From NCBI GenBank assembly GCA_030066015.1, contig JASJCL010000039.1, positions 1-64,000 on the forward strand: 64,000 bases of DNA, written 5' to 3'. The notes beneath the pieces are model-generated. The model did not search any database, was not told where the DNA came from, and saw only the letters and a list, made by a program, of their open reading frames with translations. The stretch is from Desulfosarcinaceae bacterium. Its GTDB lineage: Bacteria; Desulfobacterota; Desulfobacteria; Desulfobacterales; Desulfosarcinaceae. Positions 44,555 through 52,976 of this stretch are shown piece by piece. The translations under genes and the position numbers were made by a program. Positions within the stretch are counted from its first letter, which is position 1, and the number at the start of each line of letters is the position of its first letter.

Positions 44555-45750
44555 GGTGTTGTCCTTTTTGGCGCAGTGGCCAGCCAGTCGGTGAGCCAGC
44601 GCGCGCTGGTCTCGGCGCCATCCAGGCGCACGGTGCTGGAAGGACCCGGCGGCGATGTGAGCAGTGTGGCCATGCGGGCCGCCAAGGCATGGGGCGTCAA
44701 ATTCGCATCTTCCAGCAGGTGGAGCGGCGTACGGCGCTGAAGTCGCTCTACCCGCAAGCGCTGTTCGCGGTTCTGGCCAAACGGCCAGATGAGGGCCCTT
44801 GGGACCCGGGCGGCGAGGAGGTTCATGGTGGTGTTGTAGCCCCCCATGCTCACCGATAGGTCGGCCGCCGAGAGGAGCTGCAGAAAGCGATCACTGAAGC
44901 GCTCGATGGTGAGGCGCTCACCGACCGCCGCGGCCTCCTTCCGCAGGGCCGCAGGATCACCATAGGGACCGGTGAGCAGATGCATGTGGATGCGGAGTTC
45001 CTCCTTCAGCACCAGCCGCTGGAAAGCGCCCACCGCCGCTGTCATGAGGGGGCCGCCAACCTTGCCGCCCCCGGCGCTGACCACCACCAGGCGGTCCGCA
45101 TCGCCCAGGCCCATGCGCGCGCGTGCGACGGCGCCGGCCTCCGGACTGGGGCGGGCGGTAACGTAGCCAGTGTAGATCACCGGAATCTTGATTTGGTCAA
45201 CCGCATTGAAGGTCTCGTCCAGCGGGATCACCGCGGGGTCGCCATGCACCAGGAGGGCGTCGAATGCTGCCAGCTGTTTGAGCACCCGCCGCTCGTACGC
45301 GGCGGGGTCCGACTTCTCCACGAGAATATCCCGCAGGCTGCACACCACCCTGCAGGGCGGCAGCGCCCCGGTTGCCAGGGCATTGAGCACCGGTTCCAGC
45401 TCGAAGCGGAATGCCTTGCGGCCGAACGGATAGAGTTCGATGAGGAGCAGGTCGGGCGCCTCGCGCCGCATCAGTGCCATCAGCTGCCGCCGCCGATCGC
45501 GCTGGATGGCATCCACGTCACCCGTGCCATCGCGATCGGCACCGGCTGCATACACCCGCTTGAAGTCGGCGTCCATCATGAGGGCCGGCAGTTCGAAGCG
45601 CCTCAGCCCCTGCGGCAGGGCCACGCTGACGCCCTCCCCTCCGGTGACGAGAAGGACCTCATGCTCGACGAGCAGGGCGCGGCACAACTCCAACACCCGG
45701 AAAAAATGGCCGATGCCCAGAACATGCTGGCAGTAGAAAGCGATTTTCAC
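44551..45750 (-). CDS. MurG-like (GT28-fold) glycosyltransferase
   Basis: A 399-residue GT-B enzyme. The N-terminal domain has FYCQHVLGIGHFFRVLELCR; the C domain has VVSAGGGKVGGPLM and the nucleotide-binding SMGGYNTTMNLLAARVPRAL, matching MurG C-terminal motifs. It starts at GTG 45750 with GGAGGA upstream. It is related in layout to the enzyme at 48948-50150. The sugar donor is unknown. Confidence 0.88.
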   Translation of the reverse strand: MKIAFYCQHVLGIGHFFRVLELCRALLVEHEVLLVTGGEGVSVALPQGLRRFELPALMMDADFKRVYAAGADRDGTGDVDAIQRDRRRQLMALMRREAPDLLLIELYPFGRKAFRFELEPVLNALATGALPPCRVVCSLRDILVEKSDPAAYERRVLKQLAAFDALLVHGDPAVIPLDETFNAVDQIKIPVIYTGYVTARPSPEAGAVARARMGLGDADRLVVVSAGGGKVGGPLMTAAVGAFQRLVLKEELRIHMHLLTGPYGDPAALRKEAAAVGERLTIERFSDRFLQLLSAADLSVSMGGYNTTMNLLAARVPRALIWPFGQNREQRLRVERLQRRTPLHLLEDANLTPHALAARMATLLTSPPGPSSTVRLDGAETSARWLTDWLATAPKRTTP

Positions 45751-45877
45751 AATCGTCCTCCTCCCCGCTGGCGTCCGGAATTAGGTTCTATATAAAAGCG
45801 CTATACGGCACACGGGTGTCCATCGCCGTCAAGCCGCCCGATTGTCATGGCGGATCCGACACCATCGATTGCAAAGG

Positions 45878-46510
45878 TCAATGCGACCCGGTCAGGTCGA
45901 GGGCGTTCACCGGTCCGGGCAGCAGCCGCCGACCATCTCCAAAGATCCAGTGCAGAAAATTCGGCTGCAGGAGCCGTTTTTCCTGCGGCATGAAACGGCG
46001 GCGGTAAAGACGGTAGGTCAGCGCCTTGAGCACCCCGCCGTGAACCACCACCAGAAGGGTTTCCCCCGGGCACCTGCGGGACAGCTCCACCAGGGCGGCC
46101 TGGCTACGGCGCCACACCCGTCTGCGACTCTCTCCGTCAGGCGGGCGAAAGGTCCACCCCTCGGTGAGCGGTCCCGGGGTCATCCGGATCAAACGCGCTT
46201 CGATCCAGGCGAGCGCTCGTCCCTCCCATGCCCCCCAGCTCTGCTCCATCAACCGCGCATCGACCATCAAGGGGGCGCCCAAACAGGTATTGACCAAGGC
46301 GCCCGTTTCCCTGGCCCGCTTTAGCGGGCTGGTGACCACCCGGTCCCAGGGGAGGTGGCCAAGGTGCGCTCCCCAGGCCAGCGCGTCCCGCCGGCCGCGG
46401 TCGCACAGGGGCAGGTCACTGTGGCCCTGGATCCGTTTGGCCAGGTTCCACTCGGTGGCGGCATGGCGCAGGAGGCCAAAGCGGGTCAGACGACTAGGGC
46501 GATGCGGCAT
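45878..46510 (-). CDS. Histidine phosphatase (phosphoglycerate-mutase-like)
   Basis: A 210-residue member of the branch-1 histidine phosphatases. The catalytic His lies in FGLLRHAATEWN (RHA rather than the usual RHG), followed by RIQGHSDLPL; the second catalytic His is in LLVVVHGGVLKAL. It could dephosphorylate a sugar or nucleotide-sugar intermediate. The ATG at 46510 overlaps the end of the GT4 gene by 17 bases, placing it in the glycan operon. Confidence 0.88.
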   Translation of the reverse strand: MPHRPSRLTRFGLLRHAATEWNLAKRIQGHSDLPLCDRGRRDALAWGAHLGHLPWDRVVTSPLKRARETGALVNTCLGAPLMVDARLMEQSWGAWEGRALAWIEARLIRMTPGPLTEGWTFRPPDGESRRRVWRRSQAALVELSRRCPGETLLVVVHGGVLKALTYRLYRRRFMPQEKRLLQPNFLHWIFGDGRRLLPGPVNALDLTGSH

Positions 46511-47675
46511 GAAACTGCTCCAGCATGGTCAGCACTTGGGCGTAGTTCCGATTCAGATCATGGCAATCCCGCACGCGTCGGGCGGCACTTCGCCCCATGC
46601 GGGCCCGCAGATCCGCATCCGTGAGCAGCTGCAGCACGCGATCGGCGAAGACCTGCCGATCAAAGGGGGGGGTGAGAAAACCGCTCACACCGTGGGCCAC
46701 CACCTCGGGGATGCCGCCATTGTCGAAGGCCACAACGGGCAGGCCGCAGGATTGCGCCTCCAGATACACCATTCCGAGAGATTCGCGAATCCCCGGAAAT
46801 GCAAACAGATCGCCGGCGCTGTAAAAGGCCGCCATCTCTTCGCGGCGCAGCCGCCCCACAAAATGCACCTGACCGGGTAGGTGGCGTTGGGCGGCGGCCG
46901 CCAACTCGTCCCGGCAGGGCCCCTCGCCGGCGATGGCCAGCTGAAAGGGGGAGCTGCCGGCCCTCATGCTGCCCAGACACCTGATGAGCCAGAGAAGCCC
47001 CTGGGTTTTCACATCCCGGCGAAACATGGCAGCAGAGAGAATGAGGGGCCCCTCGCGGTGCCCCTCCCCCAGGCCCCACGCCCGACGCAGCTGGCGGCCG
47101 GCGCCCTCGTCTCTGACGAAATCACCGGGGAATATCCCCGGCGACACATAGGTGAGCTGGCGGCGGTCCCGCAGACGCAGCAGATTGACCTCGTCAAGGC
47201 GTCGATTGGTGAAGAGGTGATCAGCGGCCAGCAGCGCCCGGCGGTTCAGGTAGAACCCCGCTGCCGTCGTCAGACGCCGGCGGTGCTTGGTCGCGTAAAT
47301 TCCTTGAAACACAAGATAAGGGATACCCAGACGTTTGCAAACGCCAGGCCCCAGAAGGTCGGGGGATTTGTAGTAGGTGTGGTAGGTCAGCCAAAGATGG
47401 GGCCGCCGACGTCGGCAAAAGCGCAGTGCCCGGCGGTATTGCACCAGCAGCTGGGGCCACAGGTTCGGCCGCCGGTAGATCCAGCGGGAGCGCAGGGTGG
47501 CCGGTATGGTCACCCGCACGCCCCGCCCCCGCAGAAATGCCACCAGTCCGGTGGCGATGACCAGGTCGCCCGAGGGGTTCCGGTGGCCAAGGGGCTTGAA
47601 CGGCGCATAGAAGGCGATCCGCAGGGGCGATCGCCGCGGACCCGCAACCGTGGGACCGGGCCCGGAGCGCACCAC
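46494..47675 (-). CDS. GT4-family glycosyltransferase
   Basis: A 393-residue GT-B enzyme. The N-terminal Rossmann domain (IAFYAPFKPLGHRNPSGDLV, LWLTYHTYYKSPDLLG) is followed by a C domain with the GT4 EX7E-type stretch FPGIRESLGMVYLEAQSCGL and FDNGGIPEVVAHG. An in-frame codon at 47750 would give a longer N terminus inside the preceding gene; the GTG at 47675, just before that gene's stop at 47677, with GGATGG upstream, is more likely. Donor and acceptor unknown. Confidence 0.88.
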   Translation of the reverse strand: MVRSGPGPTVAGPRRSPLRIAFYAPFKPLGHRNPSGDLVIATGLVAFLRGRGVRVTIPATLRSRWIYRRPNLWPQLLVQYRRALRFCRRRRPHLWLTYHTYYKSPDLLGPGVCKRLGIPYLVFQGIYATKHRRRLTTAAGFYLNRRALLAADHLFTNRRLDEVNLLRLRDRRQLTYVSPGIFPGDFVRDEGAGRQLRRAWGLGEGHREGPLILSAAMFRRDVKTQGLLWLIRCLGSMRAGSSPFQLAIAGEGPCRDELAAAAQRHLPGQVHFVGRLRREEMAAFYSAGDLFAFPGIRESLGMVYLEAQSCGLPVVAFDNGGIPEVVAHGVSGFLTPPFDRQVFADRVLQLLTDADLRARMGRSAARRVRDCHDLNRNYAQVLTMLEQFHAASP

Positions 47676-47676
47676 C

Positions 47677-48945
47677 TCAGTCCATCCCCAGTTCGGGAAG
47701 GTAGCGGCGGTAGTGGGCGGCCAGCTGGTCGATGAGGATCCGGTTGTCAAAATGGGTCCTCACCCGCTCGCGGGCAGCGGGAATCACCCTGCGGCGCAGG
47801 TCGATGTCGGTCAGCATCCGCTGGAGGCTCTCGGCCAATCGGTCCGGGGCCTTGGCGGCCACCAGCAGCCCATGGTGGCCATCCGCCACCAGTTCGGGAA
47901 TGGCCGACACCGTGGTGGCGACGACCGGCACGCCCATGGCCATGCTCTCCACGAGAACGTTGGGGATGCCGTCACGGTCGCCGTTGGGCGCCACCTCGCA
48001 CCCTAGGACGAAGAGATGGGCGCGCTTGAACAGGGCAATCACCTCCTCGTGGGGCAAGGTTCCCCGCCACCGGCAGACATCGGTCAAATCGAGATCATCG
48101 ATCATCCGGAGCACGGCATCGCGATCGTCTCCATCCCCGACGAGGGTGTGACGAAAGGGCAGCCCGGCGGTCTTGAGACGGTGCAGGGCCCGCAACACCG
48201 TCGGCAGCCCTTTCTTGGCCGTCAGGCGGGCCACGGTCAGAATCTCATAGGGCGGTTGCGGGGCCGCCAGCCGCAGGCCGCTATCGAACAGCCGGGTGTC
48301 GATGCCGTGGTAAACGCAATGCACCTTCGCGGCGGCGCCGCTGTCGCCGGCGATCGTCCGCAGATACTCGCGGTTGTAGCGCGTGCAGGTGGCCACGAAG
48401 CGCGCCAGGTGGATCTTTTCGGCCAACTGACGCGGATCGCTGGTGTAGATGTCCTTGGCATGCCCGAAAAAGCTGAAGGGGCGGTGGCTGAGAAAGTGGG
48501 CGAACATGGCGACGGATGTGGGGGAGTGGGCGAAGTGGGCGTGGAGGTGCACCACCCCGCTGCCGGGCAGGAGTCGATCGGTAAGGTAGCCGGCCTGCAG
48601 CAGGTGCTTCAGGGTGGCGCTTTTGCGGGTGCGCCGGAAGCGCCGCAGCGCGATTCTCAGGGCGTGGCGATAGCGCTCGGGTTGCCGCAAGGCCAGACGG
48701 CCGTTATGGGCCAGCAGTTGGGGCAGGTGGCCCAGGATGGTGTGCGGCAGATAGTCCACCCGGGCGCGTATCTGGCGGACGCTGGCATGGGTGATGGATT
48801 CGCGGGGATGACGCATGGAGAAGATGTGGATGCGGAAACCGCGCTGCTCCAGCAGCAGAATCTCATTGGAGATAAAGCTCTCCGAAATGCGGGGGTAGCC
48901 CTTGAGGACCATCCCCAGAACCGGCGAGGGCGGCTGTTTCGCCAT
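47677..48945 (-). CDS. GT4-family glycosyltransferase
   Basis: A 422-residue enzyme with GMVLKGYPRISESFISNEIL at the N terminus, VHLHAHFAHSPTSVAMFA, and the C-terminal ILTVARLTAKKGLPTVLRAL, VLGCEVAPNGDRDGIPNVLV and ESMAMGVPVVATTVSAIPEL. These are WaaG/colanic-acid-type GT4 features. The ATG at 48945 lies 2 bases after the upstream stop; a possible start at 48969 has no ribosome site. Confidence 0.9.
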   Translation of the reverse strand: MAKQPPSPVLGMVLKGYPRISESFISNEILLLEQRGFRIHIFSMRHPRESITHASVRQIRARVDYLPHTILGHLPQLLAHNGRLALRQPERYRHALRIALRRFRRTRKSATLKHLLQAGYLTDRLLPGSGVVHLHAHFAHSPTSVAMFAHFLSHRPFSFFGHAKDIYTSDPRQLAEKIHLARFVATCTRYNREYLRTIAGDSGAAAKVHCVYHGIDTRLFDSGLRLAAPQPPYEILTVARLTAKKGLPTVLRALHRLKTAGLPFRHTLVGDGDDRDAVLRMIDDLDLTDVCRWRGTLPHEEVIALFKRAHLFVLGCEVAPNGDRDGIPNVLVESMAMGVPVVATTVSAIPELVADGHHGLLVAAKAPDRLAESLQRMLTDIDLRRRVIPAARERVRTHFDNRILIDQLAAHYRRYLPELGMD

Positions 48946-48947
48946 GG

Positions 48948-50150
48948 TCAGCACCCGCGATGGAGACATATGCGTTTGACCATGGCATCGATGCCGGTCA
49001 GCTTGAAATCAGCGATGGCCCTTTGGGTGGGCTCGGGCGCCTGCAAAAGGGCCGTCATCTTTTCCGCCAGGGGGCCCGGCTCGAGACGGCTCCAGGGCAG
49101 AAAATCGATCAGCCGTTGGCTGTGCAGCGCCTCGGCTCGGATCAGCTGCTCCTTGCGCGGGGTTTCCCGGGGGATCACCAGCGAAACGGTGCCCTGGGAA
49201 AGGATCTCACAGATCGTGTTGTAGCCCCCCATGCAGACCACCAGGTCGGCCGCAGCGAGAATCTTCTCCATCTGGCGGAAGAAGTGATAGGTGCGGACAC
49301 CGAGTCGGCGGGCCCGCTTGAACAACCGGCGGCGCTGCTGCTTGGGCATGAAGGGACCGGTGATGAGCACGCTTTTGAACCGCATCGGCAGTCCCTGGGC
49401 GGCGCGGGCCTCAAGCACATCGAGAAAGGTGGACATGACGGGGTAGCCGTCCCCCCCGCCGCCGGTGGTCACCACCACCAGCTTCTCGCCATTGTCGATT
49501 CCCTGTTCGCGGCGGATCTGTTTGACCCCCTTGCGGTCGGGCACCTTGCGGGGGATGTAGCCCGTAAACTGCATCTTGGCGGCGATGGTGGGGGGAATCT
49601 GATACTCCTGAATGGGATCGTAGAGGGCTTGATTGCCATAGACCCATATCTCGTCGTAGAGCTGATCGAGAATGGCGTAGACCCCCTTATCGGTCCAATC
49701 CTTGATCACCGTGGGGGCGTCGTCCATCACGTCGCGCAACCCCAAAATCGAGCGGCTGTGCGGGAGACAGCGACGCAGCCACTGGAGGGTGGGTAGAACC
49801 TCTTTTTTCAGGCCGAAGGGCTCCTTGTCCACGATAAACAGGTGGGGCTGAAAGGTCTTGGCTGTGGCGGTGATGATGTTACGCCGGATATCCAGGGCGT
49901 GGCGCGGATTGATCTTGATGCTGAGGGGCTGATACTCCTCGTTGGTCTTCTTGATCATCCCGGGTATGCGCACAAAGTCCACCTGCTCCGGAAAGGCGAA
50001 GCGACCGGCGATGGGGGAGCCCGTCAGGATGAGGATATTGGTGTTGGGCTGCCGCAGGTGGGCGGCGATGGCCATGGTGCGACGAATGTGGCCGAGGCCG
50101 TAGGTGTCGTGGGAGTACATCAGAATGTTGAAGGTCGAATTGCGCGCCAT
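48948..50150 (-). CDS. MurG-like (GT28-fold) glycosyltransferase
   Basis: A 400-residue GT-B enzyme with SHDTYGLGHIRRTMAIAAHL near the start and VVVTTGGGGDGYPVM and CMGGYNTICEILSQGTVSLV in the nucleotide-binding half. It shares the 'glycosyltransferase family protein' layout with the gene at 44551. It lies 9 bases after the acetyltransferase gene's end and continues into the GT4 gene, so all are one operon. Confidence 0.88.
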   Translation of the reverse strand: MARNSTFNILMYSHDTYGLGHIRRTMAIAAHLRQPNTNILILTGSPIAGRFAFPEQVDFVRIPGMIKKTNEEYQPLSIKINPRHALDIRRNIITATAKTFQPHLFIVDKEPFGLKKEVLPTLQWLRRCLPHSRSILGLRDVMDDAPTVIKDWTDKGVYAILDQLYDEIWVYGNQALYDPIQEYQIPPTIAAKMQFTGYIPRKVPDRKGVKQIRREQGIDNGEKLVVVTTGGGGDGYPVMSTFLDVLEARAAQGLPMRFKSVLITGPFMPKQQRRRLFKRARRLGVRTYHFFRQMEKILAAADLVVCMGGYNTICEILSQGTVSLVIPRETPRKEQLIRAEALHSQRLIDFLPWSRLEPGPLAEKMTALLQAPEPTQRAIADFKLTGIDAMVKRICLHRGC

Positions 50151-50159
50151 GGTGCCCTT

Positions 50160-50714
50160 TCAACCCCTCGGTGCTGCGGCGGGCAGCCGAAATCGCTGGG
50201 CGGCCGCTCGGGCCATCTCCTGGGCGGGATCGGCCGTACCGCGCACACCGATCTTGCGGGCCGGCACCCCCCCCCAGATCTCATAGGGACCGGGATTTCG
50301 GGTCAGTACCGCGCCGGCGGCCACCACCACGCCGTCGGGAATGTGGGTCACCTGGTAGAGAACGCGGGCGTTGTCGTGAATCCAGACGTCGCGGCCGATC
50401 ACCTTGTCCTGCCAGATCACCCCATAGCGCTCCTCCACTTCGAGGAGCGGCTGCCGCCCGGCGTGCATATGATCGTGGGTGTAGATGCGACAGCGGGCGC
50501 TGATATTGCACCAAGGGCCCAGCTGGATGGAGCCGGTACAATCCATGTAGGCAAAGCGGCTCACCAGCAGGTTGGTCTCCCGGTCGGGGGATTCGAACAC
50601 CGCCGGGCTCAATATCAGCTTGCCCTTGTGTACATTGCCATGGGGGTGGTGAACGACCTGCTCGAGCGCAGCGTCCAGTTGGGCTTTGGTCAATGTGGTG
50701 GGTTCAAACTTCAC
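50160..50714 (-). CDS. Left-handed beta-helix acyltransferase (acetyltransferase)
   Basis: A 184-residue hexapeptide-repeat protein: GPWCNISARCRIYTHDHMH, KVIGRDVWIHDNARVLYQVT, IPDGVVVAAGAVLTRNPGPY, then WGGVPARKIG. These are typical of WbbJ/NodL-type O-acetyltransferases, with the catalytic-type His in THDH. It starts at GTG 50714 with AGGAG upstream. It probably acetylates a sugar residue in the cluster's glycan. Confidence 0.88.
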   Translation of the reverse strand: MKFEPTTLTKAQLDAALEQVVHHPHGNVHKGKLILSPAVFESPDRETNLLVSRFAYMDCTGSIQLGPWCNISARCRIYTHDHMHAGRQPLLEVEERYGVIWQDKVIGRDVWIHDNARVLYQVTHIPDGVVVAAGAVLTRNPGPYEIWGGVPARKIGVRGTADPAQEMARAAAQRFRLPAAAPRG

Positions 50715-50841
50715 GACGGCTCCTGATTCCCGGAGTGACAGCGCGATGTGGAAGGGTGGGACAATCCGACGGAGGCTCGTTCAAATATGGTTTCAGGCAT
50801 TGACCCCAAGCAACTCCTTCTATGGAACCGGGGCGTTTTTG

Positions 50842-51795
50842 TCAATGGCCATAGAACCTGAAGAAGTGGGTCATGATGAACTCGACCGTATCGGCGTTGA
50901 CGTGAAAGTTTTCCTTGCTGTCGCTGCGAAAATAACGCTTGCCCTCCAGCTGGCGATAGATGGTGGCCATCTCGTAGGCCGGGAAGTAGTGGACGTTGGC
51001 GTGGGCCGCGACAAAGGCGTCGGTGACCGCCCGCAGGGTCGACTTGGAGTTGCAGCTGGCACTGATCACATCGCAGTCCCGGCGAAATGTAGCCCACAGA
51101 TGGACGGGGCTCACCGTCATCAGCAGCTGACAGGTCGGATTGTGGGTGGCCATTAGGGCGTGGATGCGTTCGAGATTGGCCAGATTCTCCTCGTATCGGC
51201 TGACGCGGAAGCGATAGGCCGACATGTCGCCCCCTTCGCTGTAATAGGGGCCCGAAGGCAGACAGATGACGGCCCCATCGCGTTGGTCCTCCCAAATCTC
51301 GGTGAGTCCCAGGGTCAGGATGAGGACCTGGGCCTTGGTGAGGGCGTTACGGGAATGCGTGCGATGGCGGGCAAAGTCGGTTTCAGCAGCGGCTTCGTCA
51401 GGGTAGAGAATGATGCGTCGGTAGGGATCCTGGATCTGGCGGGACTGCGGTGTTCGCCACCAGCGGACGTGGGGCTGCCAGTCGCTGAAAGTATACTCGA
51501 AGATCTGCCGCATGCTGAAGCTGTTGTAGGTGCGTTCCCAAGCGGCGGAGGCGTGAACGGCGGCCGGATGGTGGGTCTCCTCGGTGATGTAGTTGTAGTT
51601 CTCGCGCAGGAGCACCTTGCGGATCTCGCGGGCAAAGCAGGATCCCATGGAGGCGATGGCCGTCTCGGAGGTGACGGCCAGGGCACCCGTATCGGGACGG
51701 GGGTAGTTGCCATCGACCGGCGGGTTATCGTAGGAGCCCGGCCACACCTGCCAGGATTCGAAACGATGGATGGGATGCACTTCGGATCGCGCCAT
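50842..51795 (-). CDS. GSCFA-domain protein
   Basis: A 317-residue member of the GSCFA family, named for the motif seen in IASMGSCFAREIRKVLL. A second conserved stretch, LILTLGLTEIWEDQRDGAVI, follows. The fold is SGNH-hydrolase-like; members cluster with exopolysaccharide genes and may act as sugar esterases or acyltransferases. The ATG at 51795 has GGAG upstream; longer frames lack a site. About 127 bases separate it from the acetyltransferase gene. Confidence 0.88.
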   Translation of the reverse strand: MARSEVHPIHRFESWQVWPGSYDNPPVDGNYPRPDTGALAVTSETAIASMGSCFAREIRKVLLRENYNYITEETHHPAAVHASAAWERTYNSFSMRQIFEYTFSDWQPHVRWWRTPQSRQIQDPYRRIILYPDEAAAETDFARHRTHSRNALTKAQVLILTLGLTEIWEDQRDGAVICLPSGPYYSEGGDMSAYRFRVSRYEENLANLERIHALMATHNPTCQLLMTVSPVHLWATFRRDCDVISASCNSKSTLRAVTDAFVAAHANVHYFPAYEMATIYRQLEGKRYFRSDSKENFHVNADTVEFIMTHFFRFYGH

Positions 51796-51935
51796 ATCGT
51801 CTCCTAACGCTGGTAAGGTTTCCCCCCGGTGGTGACGGCTGCCCTGACGATGGCACCGCATTTCGGCCCACAGCGCCCTGCCCCGGGCAGCTCGCTGGTC
51901 ACCCTCCCATTACACCATGCGCGCGGGTCGGGCGT

Positions 51936-52976
51936 CTAATCAAAAAAACCGTTTCGCTTGAGGATTTTCACCAAGGCTGCGGTGTAAAGCTGGGCATCCT
52001 CCGCCCCCAGGTGGGAGCCGTCTGGACAATCGAAGGCGGCCAGCTCCGCGTGGTCCTCAAAATGGATGAAGGGAATCGAGAGCCGGTTGGCGAGCCGGTC
52101 CCAGAAGCGCCGCCGCGGCCAGGTGGCCGCCTCGACGCTTCTGACCGCGTCCTGCGAGGGCATCCGCACCACGGCCACCCGGCCGCCCTTGCGCTGGATC
52201 TGGCGTACCAGTAGAGAGAGATTTTTGATCCGCTCCTCGAAAGCGGCGGCCGTCAGCGGTTGCGCTTCCTGCTGGCGGCGGCGCTCACGTCTGGCCCGTG
52301 CCTCCCGGAGTTGGTCGATGTCGATGAGATCGTAATCGGCAGCCCGGTAGCGGTCGGTCCGCATGGGGGCATAGATGAGACGCGGTCGTGTTCCCGCCGT
52401 GAGATGCTCCCAGATCCGCGCTGGGGCCAGGCCTGGATAGCGGAAGACAAACCGCTCCTGTACCGCGATGCGCAGGGTGGTTTCCAGCCGTGACGATCTG
52501 GTTTGCTGTCGATATCTGCGCAGCCACTTGCGCGCCCGCCGATCCGACACCGCAGTTTCGCCAAAAAACATGGGGACGTAGCTGAGCAGAACCGATCCAT
52601 TGAAACGGGGATCCTCTGCCAGGTCGCTCAGCACCGCCAGCGGGGCGTTGCCGTCGATGGCCAGCATGACGGCCGCACGCCCGCTCTCCCGTTGGAAGCG
52701 CTCCGGGTCCACCCCCAATTGGATGCGTGAAGCACCCACCAGCGCCACCTTCTCCGGGGCCTCGATCAGCAGGCGGCGCCGACTGGCCCAGATGCCCCAG
52801 TCATCCTCCACGCTGGGGACGAAGCCGTAAAGGCGCCAGCCCAGCTCCCATACGCCCAGCAGCAGCAGCGCCACCAACAGGGCGAGGCTCCAGATCCGCC
52901 GCCAGAGGTCGGCAGGCGGCCGGACGGGGACCGCGGCGGCTGTCTCAGAACTGGAAGTAGATGAAGGCACGGTCAT
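51936..52976 (-). CDS. Membrane-anchored SGNH-fold protein, partner of the MBOAT acyltransferase
   Basis: A 346-residue protein with one N-terminal membrane helix (WSLALLVALLLLGVWELGWR) and an extracytoplasmic SGNH-like domain: VALVGASRIQLGV (Ser in the GxS position) and the C-terminal CPDGSHLGAEDAQ (DGxH dyad). Such AlgJ/AlgX/DltD-like proteins take acyl groups delivered by an MBOAT protein and transfer them to a polysaccharide. It overlaps the MBOAT gene end by 32 bases. Confidence 0.8.
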   Translation of the reverse strand: MTVPSSTSSSETAAAVPVRPPADLWRRIWSLALLVALLLLGVWELGWRLYGFVPSVEDDWGIWASRRRLLIEAPEKVALVGASRIQLGVDPERFQRESGRAAVMLAIDGNAPLAVLSDLAEDPRFNGSVLLSYVPMFFGETAVSDRRARKWLRRYRQQTRSSRLETTLRIAVQERFVFRYPGLAPARIWEHLTAGTRPRLIYAPMRTDRYRAADYDLIDIDQLREARARRERRRQQEAQPLTAAAFEERIKNLSLLVRQIQRKGGRVAVVRMPSQDAVRSVEAATWPRRRFWDRLANRLSIPFIHFEDHAELAAFDCPDGSHLGAEDAQLYTAALVKILKRNGFFD

